Positions 36,444 to 46,847 of a DNA stretch of 64,000 nt are shown here, piece by piece. The position numbers were made by a program, and so were the translations under genes. The notes below the pieces were generated by a model that saw only the letters and a list, made by a program, of their open reading frames with translations, was not told where the DNA came from and did no database searches. Source of the stretch: CADEDH01 sp041394285 (GTDB lineage Bacteria > Actinomycetota > Acidimicrobiia > Acidimicrobiales > SZUA-35); contig JAWKIL010000013.1 in NCBI GenBank assembly GCA_041394285.1, positions 62,001 to 126,000 on the forward strand, written 5' to 3'. Each line of letters opens with the position of its first letter. Position 1 is the stretch's first letter.

Positions 36444-37196
36444 ATGGAGCGCGATCCGGGCCTGAGCGGGCCGAGCAACTTCCGGGATCTGGGCGGCTAC
36501 GCCACGGCCGACGGCCGCCGGGTGAGGTGGCGCCGGGTGTTCCGGTCCGACGCCCTGCGCCTCACCGACGCCGACGTGGCCGTGCTGCGCCAGCTCGGCC
36601 TGCGCACCGCCGTCGACTTCCGCACCCCGATGGAGTACGGCCACCGGGAGGGCGGGGGGAGCGACAAGCACGTGGCCCGGTGGGCCGAGGTGGGCTTCCG
36701 CCGCATCCACCTGCCGATGATCGACGAGACCCGGGTGGCCCGCCAGGCCAGCGACGAGCGGCCGCCGGCGGCCCGGGGCTACCTCAAGATGCTCGAGCGG
36801 GGCGGCCCGGCCCTGGTCGAGCTGTTCGGGCTGCTGGCCCGCGACGACCACCACCCGCTGGTGTTCCACTGCTCGGCCGGCAAGGACCGCACCGGGATCG
36901 CGGCGGCCCTGCTGCTGGGCGTGCTCGGAGTCGACGACGACACGATCGTGGCCGACTACGCCCTGTCGCAGCCCAACATGGAGCGGGCCCTGGCCAAGAT
37001 CCAGGCTCGGCCCGACGCCGACCGCATCCTGGCCAACCGCCCGGTGGCGGCGTGGCAGGCCCCCACCGACGCCGTGGTCGGCTTCGTGGCGGGCGTGCGG
37101 GAGGTCCACGGCTCCTGGGATGCCGCCGCCGCCTCGATCGGCATCGACGCCGCCACCGTCGCCGCCCTCCGCTCCCTCCTCCTCACGTCCGACTGA
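36444..37196 (+). CDS. Tyrosine/dual-specificity protein phosphatase (Y_phosphatase3 type)
   Basis: 250 residues from the ATG at 36444. It begins with the family signature SNFRDLGGYATADGRRVRWRRVFRSDAL and has the P-loop HCSAGKDRTG (Cys and Arg of the active site), followed by VDDDTIVADYALS. It resembles secreted mycobacterial PtpB-like and other atypical phosphatases; no signal peptide is present. It may act on phosphotyrosine or phosphoinositides. It lies downstream of the hydratase gene with a gap of about 75 bases. Confidence 0.88.
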   Translation: MERDPGLSGPSNFRDLGGYATADGRRVRWRRVFRSDALRLTDADVAVLRQLGLRTAVDFRTPMEYGHREGGGSDKHVARWAEVGFRRIHLPMIDETRVARQASDERPPAARGYLKMLERGGPALVELFGLLARDDHHPLVFHCSAGKDRTGIAAALLLGVLGVDDDTIVADYALSQPNMERALAKIQARPDADRILANRPVAAWQAPTDAVVGFVAGVREVHGSWDAAAASIGIDAATVAALRSLLLTSD

Positions 37197-37242
37197 CCCG
37201 CCGGGCCCCGCCCGGTGACGGGCGAACGCCGCCGGCGGGGCC

Positions 37243-39321
37243 TCAGCCGGGCAGGCTGGCGCCGGCCAGGGTCGGGGCACCGGCATCGGCGGCCAACCCG
37301 GCACCGCCCCGCGCCCCGGCCATCAACCGGCGTAGGGCGGGCACGATGCCGTCCGGCACCACCAGGGTGCCCACCAGCAGGCCCAGGCCCCACAGCAGAT
37401 AGGCGCCGCCGCCGGTGGCGTCGGGCGGTATCCCCTGGGCCCCCAGAGCCCAGCCGGTGGTGGACAGGAACCATGGGGTGCCCACGAAGAGCACGGCGGC
37501 CAGGGCCGCACCGGCCAGCGAGTCGACCCCGCACAACAGCACCAGGGCGAAGGCGGCCAGCGACCGGAAGGGGTCGAGGATGCTGCCCGTGACCGCCTGC
37601 TGGGGCACCGCCACCAGTGCCCCGCCCATCGCCCCCAGGGCCGTGGCCAGGGCGAAGGCCGAGGTGCGGATGCGGGCCACCGGCACCCCCATCGAGGCCG
37701 CGGCCTGGGCGTCGTCGGTGGTGGCCCGCAGGGCCCGTCCCCACGCCCCGCCCAGCAGCCGGTGCACCCCGGCCAGGGTCAGCGCGGCCACGGCCAGGGC
37801 CACGACGTGGAACCAGGTGTGGTCCCGCCCGCCATCGGGGAACCACGACGGGCCGGCCGGGATCGAGATCAGGGGCGGGCCCAGGTCGCCCCCGGTGAAC
37901 CGCCGGAACAGCGTCACCAGGTTGGGCAGCACCACGGCCACACAGAACGTGATCACGGCCAGGTACTGGCCCCGGATGCGCAGGGCCGGGAAGCCCACCG
38001 CCACCCCGGCCGCCGCTCCCACCAGTGCCGCCAGCCCGACCCCTACCAGCGGGTGGATGCCGTAGCGGCCGGCGATGCCCACGGTGTAGGCCCCCACCCC
38101 CATGAAGGCGGCGTGGCCCAGCGACAGGCCGCCGGCCGGGCCCAGCAGCACGGCCAGGCCGGCGAAGGCCACCACCGTGCCCACGAGCTGCACCCAGGTG
38201 CGGGCGTGGACGACCGGCAGGTACCACGCCGGCAGGGCCGCCACCACCGCCAGCACCCCGGCCCGGCCCAGCCAGCGGACCCAGCCCAGCGACGACCCGG
38301 CCCCCACCCCGTCGGCACTGCGGACCAGGGCCGAGCGCCAACCGGGCTCGGGCGACCGGCGCAGACCCTGGACCGCCGTCACCAGCTCGGCGGAACCGCC
38401 CCCGCCGCCCGTGATCGACGGGCGCACCACCAGCAACACGATCAGGCCCACCACGATCAGGGGGAACGACAGCGTCTCGCCGGTGAACGGGGCGTAGCCG
38501 CCGATCAGGGCCTGACCCACCCCCACCACCAACCCGCCGATCAATGCGCCCCCGGGGCGGGAGAACCCGCCGAGGGCGGCGGCCACGAAGCCGTAGACGA
38601 GCAGCCGCACCATCATGTCGGGGCTGAGCACCAGGCGGGAGGCCGACAGGATCCCGACCAGGGTGCCGATGGCGGCGGCCAGGGCCCAGCTCCCCATCCA
38701 CACCCGCCGCACCCGGATGCCGACGAGGGCGCTGGCCCCGGCGGCCTGGGCCACCGACCGGAAGGCCAGCCCGGCCCGGGTCCGGCGCGACGCCAGCCAC
38801 AGCAGCCCGTACAGAGCGAGCAGCACGGCCCACATACCGATCGTGGCCACCCGCAGCCGGGCCCCGGCAAGGCCCAGGTAGGCCTCGGGTCCCGACGGGA
38901 ACAGCGAGGGGAACGAGCCCGACCGGCTCCAGGTCATCGTGGCCCAGGCGTTGGCCAGCATCAACAGCGCCACGGTCACCCGTACGGTCGAGCCCACCGG
39001 GCGGTCGGCCACCCGCCGCACCAGGAACCGCTCCAGGAGCCCCCCGATCGCAGCCGACAGCGCCACCGCCCCCACCGCGGCCAGCCAGGTGGGCCAGGGG
39101 GCGAAGGGCACGATCTGGCGGGCCAGGCCGGTACCGGCCAGGCGGGAGCTGGCCGAGCTGGACAGCACCAGGGCCACGTAGGTGCCGATCGTGCCCATTT
39201 CCCCCTGGGCCAGGTTCAGCCGTCCCGTGCCCTGGTAGACGATCGTCAGGGCGAGAGCCAGGGCACCGAACAGGGAGCCGTCGGCCAGGCCGTCGAGCAC
39301 CCGCTGCACGAACAGTGTCAT
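37243..39321 (-). CDS. Fused LivH-LivM branched-chain amino-acid-type ABC permease
   Basis: 692 residues, ATG at 39321. The N-terminal 300 residues are a LivH permease (MTLFVQRVLDGLADGSLFGALALALTIVYQGTGRLNLAQGEMGTIGTY, then SALVGIRVRRVWMGSWALAA). After a linker with GGGGGSAEL near 305-315, the C-terminal half is LivM (LAVLLGPAGGLSLGHAAFMGVGAYTVGIAGRYGIHPL, then RIRTSAFALATALGAMGGAL). These are normally two proteins. No LivG/LivF ATPases or binding protein are in the window. It follows the alkylsulfatase-like gene by 21 bases, suggesting co-transcription and a non-amino-acid substrate. Confidence 0.88.
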   Translation of the reverse strand: MTLFVQRVLDGLADGSLFGALALALTIVYQGTGRLNLAQGEMGTIGTYVALVLSSSASSRLAGTGLARQIVPFAPWPTWLAAVGAVALSAAIGGLLERFLVRRVADRPVGSTVRVTVALLMLANAWATMTWSRSGSFPSLFPSGPEAYLGLAGARLRVATIGMWAVLLALYGLLWLASRRTRAGLAFRSVAQAAGASALVGIRVRRVWMGSWALAAAIGTLVGILSASRLVLSPDMMVRLLVYGFVAAALGGFSRPGGALIGGLVVGVGQALIGGYAPFTGETLSFPLIVVGLIVLLVVRPSITGGGGGSAELVTAVQGLRRSPEPGWRSALVRSADGVGAGSSLGWVRWLGRAGVLAVVAALPAWYLPVVHARTWVQLVGTVVAFAGLAVLLGPAGGLSLGHAAFMGVGAYTVGIAGRYGIHPLVGVGLAALVGAAAGVAVGFPALRIRGQYLAVITFCVAVVLPNLVTLFRRFTGGDLGPPLISIPAGPSWFPDGGRDHTWFHVVALAVAALTLAGVHRLLGGAWGRALRATTDDAQAAASMGVPVARIRTSAFALATALGAMGGALVAVPQQAVTGSILDPFRSLAAFALVLLCGVDSLAGAALAAVLFVGTPWFLSTTGWALGAQGIPPDATGGGAYLLWGLGLLVGTLVVPDGIVPALRRLMAGARGGAGLAADAGAPTLAGASLPG

Positions 39322-39342
39322 GGCCGGGTCACAGTAGTACTG

Positions 39343-40644
39343 TCAACGCCCCCCGGCCAGGTCCCGCCGGCCCTGGTCGGAGGCCCGGGCGGCGTGGCCC
39401 AGGATGTTGCGGGCCATCGAGCTCTCGTGGAGCCCGGCGTGGGCCCGGTACACCTCGGCCCGCAACGCCCACACGTCCGCGTTGCCCGGCTCGGCCAGGG
39501 CGGCGAACTCCACCAGGTGGCAGGCGGCCCGGGCATCGCCGCCGTCGAGCAGGGCCCGGGCCCGGTCCAGCACCGGGCCGGCACCGCCGGCCAGCGTCAC
39601 CCATTCCCGGGCCTGCTGGGCCCGGGGGGCCGGCAGCAGGTTGTCGGGCTCGCCGTCCCACCAGCCGCCGTAGCGGCGCCACACGTTGCGCACCAGGAAC
39701 TGGGGATGGTCGTACACCGGGCGGAGCCAGGGCCGGTCGGCCAGGTGGGCCGGCACCTGCACCTCGTGGAGGCACGTGTCGAGCGGGAGGCCCTGGTTCA
39801 TCAGCGCCAGCGTCTGGTCCTCGATCGACTCCAGCAGCTCGGCGGTGTCGGTGAGGGCGGTGACGATGCGGTCCCGCCCGAAGATGGGCAGCCCGTGGCC
39901 GGCCAGCAGCAGCTCGGGGCCGAGGGCCGCCATCTCCCGCAGGGCGGTGGCCCAGTCCGACAGGTACCGCTGCACCTTCTGGGGGTTCCCGGCGTTGGGC
40001 ACGGCCCAGATGAACAGGTCGCCGGGATGCAGGATCTTCCGCTCCGGCACCCAGGTCCAGGTGGCGTCGTCGGTCTCGCCCCGGGCGTGGCGCAACTCGA
40101 AGGTGAGATCGCCCCGGGTGAAGGTGAGCGACCGTTCGTAGGTCACGTCGGGCTGGCGGAACTCCGAGGGCCAGGTGAACCCGGGCAGGTCGATGGCGAA
40201 CTGGCGACGGTTGATGGCGGTGTTCCATCCGACGGTGCGGGTGTAGCGGGCGAAGTGCTCGGGCACCTCCCGGTGGGCGTAGACCACGGGTCGGGCCCAG
40301 CCCTGCTCGGCCGCTTCCGCCTCGAACAGGGCGGTGCCGAAGACGTGGTCGATGTGGTGGTGGGAGTAGACGGCGGCGGCCAGCGGATCGGTCCGCCAGC
40401 GCCGCACCTCGGCGTGCACGATGTCCCGGTCGAAGGCGCCGCCGGTGTCGAGCATCACCAGGCCGTCGCCCGTGTCGAGGGCGTTGACCGAGGCCACGCT
40501 CTTGAGGTGCAGCACGTCGTCGGCGATCTCCTCGCCGTGGATCTGGCCGTCGTCGCCGGGGAGGCGGGCCACCGGATGGTGGGCGTGGACCAGGTCGCCC
40601 CGCCCCTGCCAGTGTTCCTCGGCCAGCTCGCGGATGGTTGCCAT
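39343..40644 (-). CDS. Alkyl/aryl-sulfatase-like MBL-fold protein
   Basis: 433 residues, ATG at 40644. The zinc motif is SHHHIDHVFG, and other ligand regions are ELRHARGETDD, HPGDLFIW and AGHGLPI. The C-terminal helices (AREWVTLAGGAGPVLDRARALLDGGDARAACHLVEFAALAEPGNADVWALRAEVYRAHA) match the dimerisation domain of BDS1/YjcS-type alkylsulfatases. The usual C-terminal SCP2-like domain is missing. No signal peptide is seen. It may cleave alkyl sulfates or related esters. It lies just upstream of the fused permease. Confidence 0.82.
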   Translation of the reverse strand: MATIRELAEEHWQGRGDLVHAHHPVARLPGDDGQIHGEEIADDVLHLKSVASVNALDTGDGLVMLDTGGAFDRDIVHAEVRRWRTDPLAAAVYSHHHIDHVFGTALFEAEAAEQGWARPVVYAHREVPEHFARYTRTVGWNTAINRRQFAIDLPGFTWPSEFRQPDVTYERSLTFTRGDLTFELRHARGETDDATWTWVPERKILHPGDLFIWAVPNAGNPQKVQRYLSDWATALREMAALGPELLLAGHGLPIFGRDRIVTALTDTAELLESIEDQTLALMNQGLPLDTCLHEVQVPAHLADRPWLRPVYDHPQFLVRNVWRRYGGWWDGEPDNLLPAPRAQQAREWVTLAGGAGPVLDRARALLDGGDARAACHLVEFAALAEPGNADVWALRAEVYRAHAGLHESSMARNILGHAARASDQGRRDLAGGR

Positions 40645-40754
40645 GGCCGAACCTTAGTGCCCCCCAGGACAGGCGGCCGGCGGAGCCGGGGCCCCGGCGG
40701 GGATGGGGAGCCGAAGGCGACGGAGGCGCCGACCCCCGCATCACCACCGGTCGA

Positions 40755-41243
40755 TCAGGTGGGCGCGGCGTCGGCGGTCACCTCGGCGACCACCGCCTGG
40801 TCGTCCTGCTGGTCGAGCACGATCGTGTAGTAGCGGCCGGCGGCCAGGTCGGCCACCTCGGGCCGCAACAGCAGCGGATCGACCGACCAGTCCTCGCCGT
40901 CCATCACGAAGCTGATGTTGTCGTAGTTCTCCGCACCGGGGGCGACGGTGAGGTAGTCGGAGCTGTCGCCCTGGCCGATGGCGGCGAAGCGGGTGTGGGA
41001 CGACGGGTCCTCGGTGGCCCCGGGGGCCACGTCGCGGCCCAGGAACAGGCGGTCGATGCGGGCATCCATCCCGTTGTGGATCCGGATGTTCACCGCCTCG
41101 GCCGGGCTGAGGTCGGCTGCTTCGTTGCCCCGCAACGACAGGGCCAGGGCCACCATGGTGCCCACGGCCATGAGGATGGGGACCACCACCACGGCGGCGA
41201 TGAGCTTCGCTGAGGTGCGCCCCGACCTGGCCACGCCGGGCAT
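40755..41243 (-). CDS. Hypothetical protein with one N-terminal membrane segment
   Basis: 162 residues, ATG at 41243. Residues 13-36 (LIAAVVVVPILMAVGTMVALALSL) form a signal anchor. The rest is an extracytoplasmic domain (IRIHNGMDARIDRLFLGRD, then GRYYTIVLDQQDD) with no recognised family. It lies downstream of the L,D-transpeptidase on the same strand with a gap of about 30 bases, so an envelope role is likely (inference). Confidence 0.6.
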   Translation of the reverse strand: MPGVARSGRTSAKLIAAVVVVPILMAVGTMVALALSLRGNEAADLSPAEAVNIRIHNGMDARIDRLFLGRDVAPGATEDPSSHTRFAAIGQGDSSDYLTVAPGAENYDNISFVMDGEDWSVDPLLLRPEVADLAAGRYYTIVLDQQDDQAVVAEVTADAAPT

Positions 41244-41274
41244 CGTAACCCGAACGCCGGGCGACCGGTCCCGG

Positions 41275-42048
41275 TCAGTCGGTGATGAGCACCGGGGTGC
41301 CGAGGGGAAGGTAGGAGGCGAGGTCGGTGATCACGTCGTTCGGCACCCGGATGCAACCGTGGCTCACGTCGCGCCCCACCGACGACGGGTCGTTGGTGCC
41401 GTGGATCCCGATCACGGCGTCCTCCCCCTGGAAGGAGTCGAGGGTCTCGCTGTAGCCCGACAGGCCGAAGGCGAAGGGCCCGTAGGCGCCGGCGGGGTCG
41501 GGCGGCTGCAACAGCTCGGTGAGGTAGAAGGCGCCGAGCGGGGTGGGGGTGGCGCCGGTGCCGATCCCCACGCTGGTCTCAGTGATCGGCTGGTTGGCCT
41601 GGAGCACGGTGAGGCGGTGCTCCGACACGTCCACCTCCACCCGGTAGGGGTTCCGGTACAGGGTGACGTCGGCGTAGCGGATCCAGCCCGTGGTCCCGTT
41701 GGGCCGCACCGGCAGCAGCACCCGCAGCCAGTCGCCCCGCAGCTCGACGGCCTGGAACACCAGCGGCCCGCCGTTGTCGATCGGGTGGGCGAAGCGGCCG
41801 ACCGGAGCAGCCGACACCGACGGTTCGGCGTAGGCCACCACCTCGGGTACCGCCCCCTCGGCCACCACCACCTGGTCGGGGTACGCCGGAGCCCGGGGGC
41901 CTTCCGGGGGGACGGCCGGGCCCGCCCCGGCGGCGGAGGGCGCCTCGGACGGGGCGCAGCCGGTCAGTCCCGTGACCGACAGCGCCACGAGCAGGGCGAA
42001 CATCAGGGCCGGCAGAGGGCCGGCCCGCCGAGTGTGCAACGGCGGCAA
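41275..42048 (-). CDS. L,D-transpeptidase lipoprotein (YkuD domain)
   Basis: 257 residues, ATG at 42048. A lipoprotein signal (LVALSVTGLTGC) anchors it outside the membrane. A middle SH3-like part (GDWLRVLLPVRPNGTTGWIRY) precedes the YkuD catalytic domain, with HGTND and SHGCIRVPND supplying the catalytic His and Cys. It would form 3-3 peptidoglycan cross-links or attach proteins to the wall. Upstream, four bases away, is a secreted Thr-rich protein on the same strand, probably one operon. Confidence 0.9.
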   Translation of the reverse strand: MPPLHTRRAGPLPALMFALLVALSVTGLTGCAPSEAPSAAGAGPAVPPEGPRAPAYPDQVVVAEGAVPEVVAYAEPSVSAAPVGRFAHPIDNGGPLVFQAVELRGDWLRVLLPVRPNGTTGWIRYADVTLYRNPYRVEVDVSEHRLTVLQANQPITETSVGIGTGATPTPLGAFYLTELLQPPDPAGAYGPFAFGLSGYSETLDSFQGEDAVIGIHGTNDPSSVGRDVSHGCIRVPNDVITDLASYLPLGTPVLITD

Positions 42049-42051
42049 GGC

Positions 42052-42876
42052 TCAGCCGGTGAAGCTGGGGCTGGCCGTGGTGGCCAGGGCCGACGGCGCC
42101 TGGGGCAGCGGGCCTGGGACCTGCTGGGCTCCGAGCACGCTCGGTGTGCCCTGGACGACCCCGGCCGGAGCCGGCGGGCCGGCGGTGGTGCTCGATGTCG
42201 TCTCGCCCCCGACGGCTGGACCGCCGGTGGAGGAGGTCGTCTCGCCCCCCACAACCGGTTCCCCGGTGGACGACGTGGTCACGCCCCCGACGGCGGGCGT
42301 CGCCGGCGTGGTCTCCCCGGTCAGCGGAGCGCTCACGGTGGGCCCGGTGGACGGAGCCCCGGCCACGGTGGTGGTGGTCTGCTGGGCCGGGGCCACCGTC
42401 GGCAGCAGCTGCTCCGGAGTGCACTCGAAGCTCACGGTGAAACCGAGGCTGGTGGAGCCGTCGGGCCCGATCGTCACCTCGATCAGGATGTCGGGTCCCA
42501 GCGTCACCCGATGGGTGTCGACCACCCGGGCGTCGGCCGAATCCTCCACGCCCTCGATGGTCGAGGTGGCGCCTCCGGTGGTGACGACCACGTCGGTTCC
42601 GGGATGGACCGACGCCTGGTTCTGGGTCACCACCCGGAGATCGCAGGGCATCCCCTGGAGGCTGGCCGGTACCGGCATGTCGGCCACCGTGTGGACCGAG
42701 CCGGGGCTGTCGTAGATGACCATCGTGGGCCGGATGATGATCTCCTCCCCCTCGGCCCCGGCGGGTGCCGTGGCCAGGGCCAGGGCGGCGGCGACGGCCA
42801 GGGCCGGAGCGGTGGCCACCACGGTGGGAGACCGGAGAGGGCGCGCCAAGCGCGAACGTGGAATGCGGCGGGACAT
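42052..42876 (-). CDS. Secreted Thr/Ser/Pro-rich protein, unknown function
   Basis: 274 residues from the ATG at 42876, chosen because it starts a clear signal peptide (basic RRIPRSRLARPLR, then VVATAPALAVAAALALATAPAGA). The globular N-terminal half has beta-type segments with two Cys (PCDLRVV, FECTPEQ). The C-terminal half repeats TTSSTGxPxVGGE three times in a disordered, probably glycosylated stalk. It may be wall-associated. It lies next to the L,D-transpeptidase. No family is recognised. Confidence 0.7.
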   Translation of the reverse strand: MSRRIPRSRLARPLRSPTVVATAPALAVAAALALATAPAGAEGEEIIIRPTMVIYDSPGSVHTVADMPVPASLQGMPCDLRVVTQNQASVHPGTDVVVTTGGATSTIEGVEDSADARVVDTHRVTLGPDILIEVTIGPDGSTSLGFTVSFECTPEQLLPTVAPAQQTTTTVAGAPSTGPTVSAPLTGETTPATPAVGGVTTSSTGEPVVGGETTSSTGGPAVGGETTSSTTAGPPAPAGVVQGTPSVLGAQQVPGPLPQAPSALATTASPSFTG

Positions 42877-43021
42877 GAAGGGGAACCTATCAGCTGATCG
42901 GGTGAGCACCATCGATCGACCCGAGGCCACCGCAACGACCCGCCAAAACAGCGGGGACCCAGCCCCCGAGAGGAGCTGGGTTCCCCGGTCACACGGTGTT
43001 TGGGCTGGTCAGCGAGCTAGA

Positions 43022-43861
43022 TCACCCCAACTCGGCCAGGGCCCGGCCCACCAGCACCTGGGCCAGATGGGTGCGGTACTCGGCGTCGCCGTTGAGGTCC
43101 TCCGGCGGCTGGGTGCCCTCGGCCGCCCGGGCCGCGGCGTCGGCGGCCGAGGCCCCCGAGGCCAGTGCGCTCTGCACCGCGGTGGCCAGCATCGGGGTCT
43201 GACCCATGTTGATGAGCGCCACGCCCGTGGAGCCGGCCGCCCCATTGCCGGCGCCGTTGCGGCAGGCGGCCACCCCGACGATGGCCCAGTCCTGGGCCCG
43301 CCGGTTGAACTTCTGGAACGACCACGTCGTGTCGGGCCCCTTGGGCACCCGCACCTCGGTCAGCAGCTCGTCGGGGGCCAGCGCCGTCTCCAGGAACCCG
43401 GTGAACAGATCGGAGGCGGCGATCACCCGCTCCCCTCCCGGCCCCCGGGCCACCACGGAGCCGCCCAGGGCGAGCAGGGCGGCCGGCAGGTCGGAGGCGG
43501 GGTCGCCGTGGGCCAGCGAGCCCCCGATCGTGCCCCGGTGCCGGACCTGGGGGTCGCCCACCTGGCCGGCCACGTGGGCCAGCAGCCCGGCCTGGGATTT
43601 CACCAGATCGCTGGCCTCCACCTCGCAATGGCGGGTGAGGGCGCCGATGGCGAGGTGATCGCCCCCGTCCCGCACGTAGCTGAGATCCGACAGCCGGCTG
43701 ATGTCCACCACCACCGACGGCGTGGCCAGCCGGAACCGCATCAGCGGGATCAGGCTGTGGCCGCCGGCCATCAGCTTGGCCTCGTCGCCGTGCTCGGTCA
43801 GGGCGGCGATGGCGGCCTCGGCCGAGGCCGCCTCCACGTAGTCGAACGATGCGGGGATCAC
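43022..43861 (-). CDS. FAD-binding middle subunit of a CO-dehydrogenase-like enzyme
   Basis: 279 residues from a GTG at 43861 that overlaps the large-subunit stop (GTGA). It has the CoxM/FAD motifs KLMAGGHSLIPLMRFRLATP and TIGGSLAHGDPASDLPA, then the C-terminal domain (WAIVGVAACRNG). It carries electrons from the iron-sulfur subunit to FAD. The operon order is S-L-M, last gene here. Substrate may be CO or another small molecule; see the large subunit. Confidence 0.9.
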   Translation of the reverse strand: MIPASFDYVEAASAEAAIAALTEHGDEAKLMAGGHSLIPLMRFRLATPSVVVDISRLSDLSYVRDGGDHLAIGALTRHCEVEASDLVKSQAGLLAHVAGQVGDPQVRHRGTIGGSLAHGDPASDLPAALLALGGSVVARGPGGERVIAASDLFTGFLETALAPDELLTEVRVPKGPDTTWSFQKFNRRAQDWAIVGVAACRNGAGNGAAGSTGVALINMGQTPMLATAVQSALASGASAADAAARAAEGTQPPEDLNGDAEYRTHLAQVLVGRALAELG

Positions 43862-46214
43862 TGGTTCGCCTCCTGGATGGCCTTCCACACCCGGCGGGGG
43901 GTCGCCGGCATCTCGATGTCGGTGATGCCGTGCGGGCTGAGGGCGTCGCACACGGCGTTGATGACGGCGGCGGCGGAGCCGATGGTGCCGGCCTCGCCCA
44001 CGCCCTTCACCCCCAGCGGGTTGGCCGGGCTGGGGGTGACGGTGAAGGCCGTCTCGAAGCTCGGCATCTCGGCCGCCGAGGGCACGAGGTAGTCGAGCAG
44101 CGACGGGTTGCGCAGGTTGCCGTCGGCGTCCCAGGCTGCGTCCTCCCACAGGGCCTGGGCCACGCCCTGCACGATGCCGCCGTGGATCTGGCCCTCCACG
44201 ATGAGGGGGTTGATCTGGTTGCCGCAGTCGTCGACGGCCACGTAGCGCAGGAGGTCCACCTGGCCCGTGGTCTCGTCGACCTCCACCACGGCCACGTGGG
44301 TGCCGAAGGGGAAGGCGAAGTTCGACGGGTCGAACGTCATCTGCTCCTGCAGGTTGGGCTCCATCCCGTCGGGCAGGTTGTGGGCCAGGAAGGCGCCGAA
44401 GGCGATGGCCTGGATGGGCATCGTCTTGTCGGGCGACCCCTTGACGGTGAAGGCGCCCTCGGCGAACTCCAGGTCCTCCGGGTTGGCCTCCATCTGGTGG
44501 GCGGCGATCAGGCGGGCCTTGTCGATCACCTTGTCGCAGGCCATGGCGATGGCCACGCCGCCCACGGCCAGCGAGCGCGACCCGTAGGTGTCGAGGCCGA
44601 GCGGGCTGATGGCGGTGTCGGAGTGCAGCACGGTGACGTCGGCCGGGTCGATCCCCAGCTTGTCGGCCACGATCATCGACCACGACGTCTCGTGGCCCTG
44701 ACCGTGCGGTGTCGATCCCGACACCACCTCGGCCTTGCCTGTGGGCAGGAGGCGGACCACGGCGTGCTCCCAGCCGCCGGAGCCGAACCCGAGGCCGCCC
44801 AGGGCCCGGCTGGGGGCCAGGCCGCAGATCTCCACGTAGGTGCACAGGCCGATACCGAGCTGCTTCGACTCGCCGGCGGCCCGGCGCCGGGCCTGTTCGG
44901 CCCGCAGGTCGGCGTAGCCCGCCTTGTCCAGGGCCAGATCGAGGCTGGGGCCGTAGTGGCCCGAGTCGAACACCAGCGTGCTGGGCACGGCCAGGTTCTC
45001 GAACTTCTCCCCGCCGGCCAGGTAGTTGCGGCGCCGGATCTCGTCGGGTCCCACCCCCACCTTGGCCGCCAGGATGTCCATGGCCCGCTCGATGGCGTAG
45101 GACGCCTCGGGCCGGCCGGCGCCCCGGTAGGCGTCGGTGGGGGTCATGTTGGTGAACCAGCCGTCGCAGGTGAACCCGAAGGCGGGCACGGCGTAGACGC
45201 CGGTGTAGAGGAAGCTGCCCAGCAGGGGCACGCCGGGGGTGACCAGCATCATGTAGGCCCCCATGTCGGCGTCGAGGTGCACCCGGACGCCGAGGAGCTT
45301 GCCGTCGGCGTCGGCCGCCAGCTCGATCCGCTGCAGCTGACCCCGGCCCTGGTGGGTTGAGAACGCCGCCTCGGAGCGGGTCTCGGTCCACCGCACGGGA
45401 CGCCCCAGCTTGTGGGCCAGGGTGAGGGCGAGGGACTCGTCGGGGTTGATGTTGAGCTTGGCCCCGAACCCGCCGCCCACGGCGGGGGCGATGGCCCGGA
45501 TCTTCGACTCGGGGATGCCGGTGGTGGCGGCCAGCAGGATCTTGAGGAAGTGGGGTACCTGGCTGGAGGAGTACAGGGTCACGTCGCCCCCGGCCACGCC
45601 GGGCACCGCCAGCACACCGCGGGGCTCCATCGGGGTGGGGATGAGGCGCTGCTGGGTGAACTCCGCCGTCACGTGATGGGTGGCGGCGGCGAAGGCGGCG
45701 TCGAGGGCCGCCGGGTCGGGCACCAGGGCCCAGGTGTAGGACTTGTTGGAGGCCAGCTCGCTATGGGCCTTGGCCCCATCGGTGCGGGCCTCGGCGATGG
45801 AGGCCACGGCGGGCAGGGGCCCGTAGCTCACCTCCACCTGCTCGGCGGCATCGGTGGCCTGGGCCCGGGTGTCGGCCAGCACCACGGCGATGATCTCGCC
45901 CACGTGGTGGACCTCGCCGGTGGCCACCGGGTAGTGGGCCGGGTTCACCATGTCCGGGGTGACGGGCCAGGCGCAGGGCAGCGGGGCGGCCCACAGGCCC
46001 ATGTCCATCAGCTGCGCCCCGGTGTAGACGGCGTGGACGCCGGGCATGGCGGCGGCGGCCGAGGTGTCGACGCCATCGATCGTGGCGTGGGCCATGGTGG
46101 AGCGCACCATGCCCATCCACAGCTCGCCGGGGGCGTGGATGTCGTCGACGTACTTTCCCTCGCCGGTGAGGAGCTTGGGGTCTTCCTTGCGCTTCAGGGG
46201 GGTGCCGACAACCG

Positions 46215-46218
<4 letters not shown>
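43858..46218 (-). CDS. Molybdopterin large subunit, form II CO-dehydrogenase-like
   Basis: 786 residues, ATG at 46218, overlapping the small-subunit stop as ATGA. Molybdenum hydroxylase motifs are VGGGFGAKLNINPDE, GSTPHGQGHETSW and GVKGVGEAGTIGSAAAV. The active-site loop is AYRGAGR, the form II signature; true form I CO dehydrogenases have AYxCSFR. Form II enzymes are poorly characterised and may oxidise other substrates. MoxR and CoxE-like genes that could help mature it lie at 14-16 kb. No other accessory genes are adjacent. Confidence 0.9.
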
Positions 46219-46706
<488 letters not shown>

Positions 46707-46847
46707 CGTGGCTCCTTGTTCCGGTCTGTGACACTTCGCTGAGCGTCTGAACTCTGCCACACCGGGGCCCCACCTGCTTGCTGGCCGGACGGCTCGCGCC
46801 CTCGCCGGTGCCCAGCTCACGGCAGGTCGGCCCGGTAGTCTCGGCCC

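Noticed and set aside
39331..39343. Palindrome ACAGTAGTACTGT as an operator for the permease
   Set aside because: It overlaps the stop of the co-directional upstream gene, in what is probably a transcribed operon junction, so operator function is unsupported.
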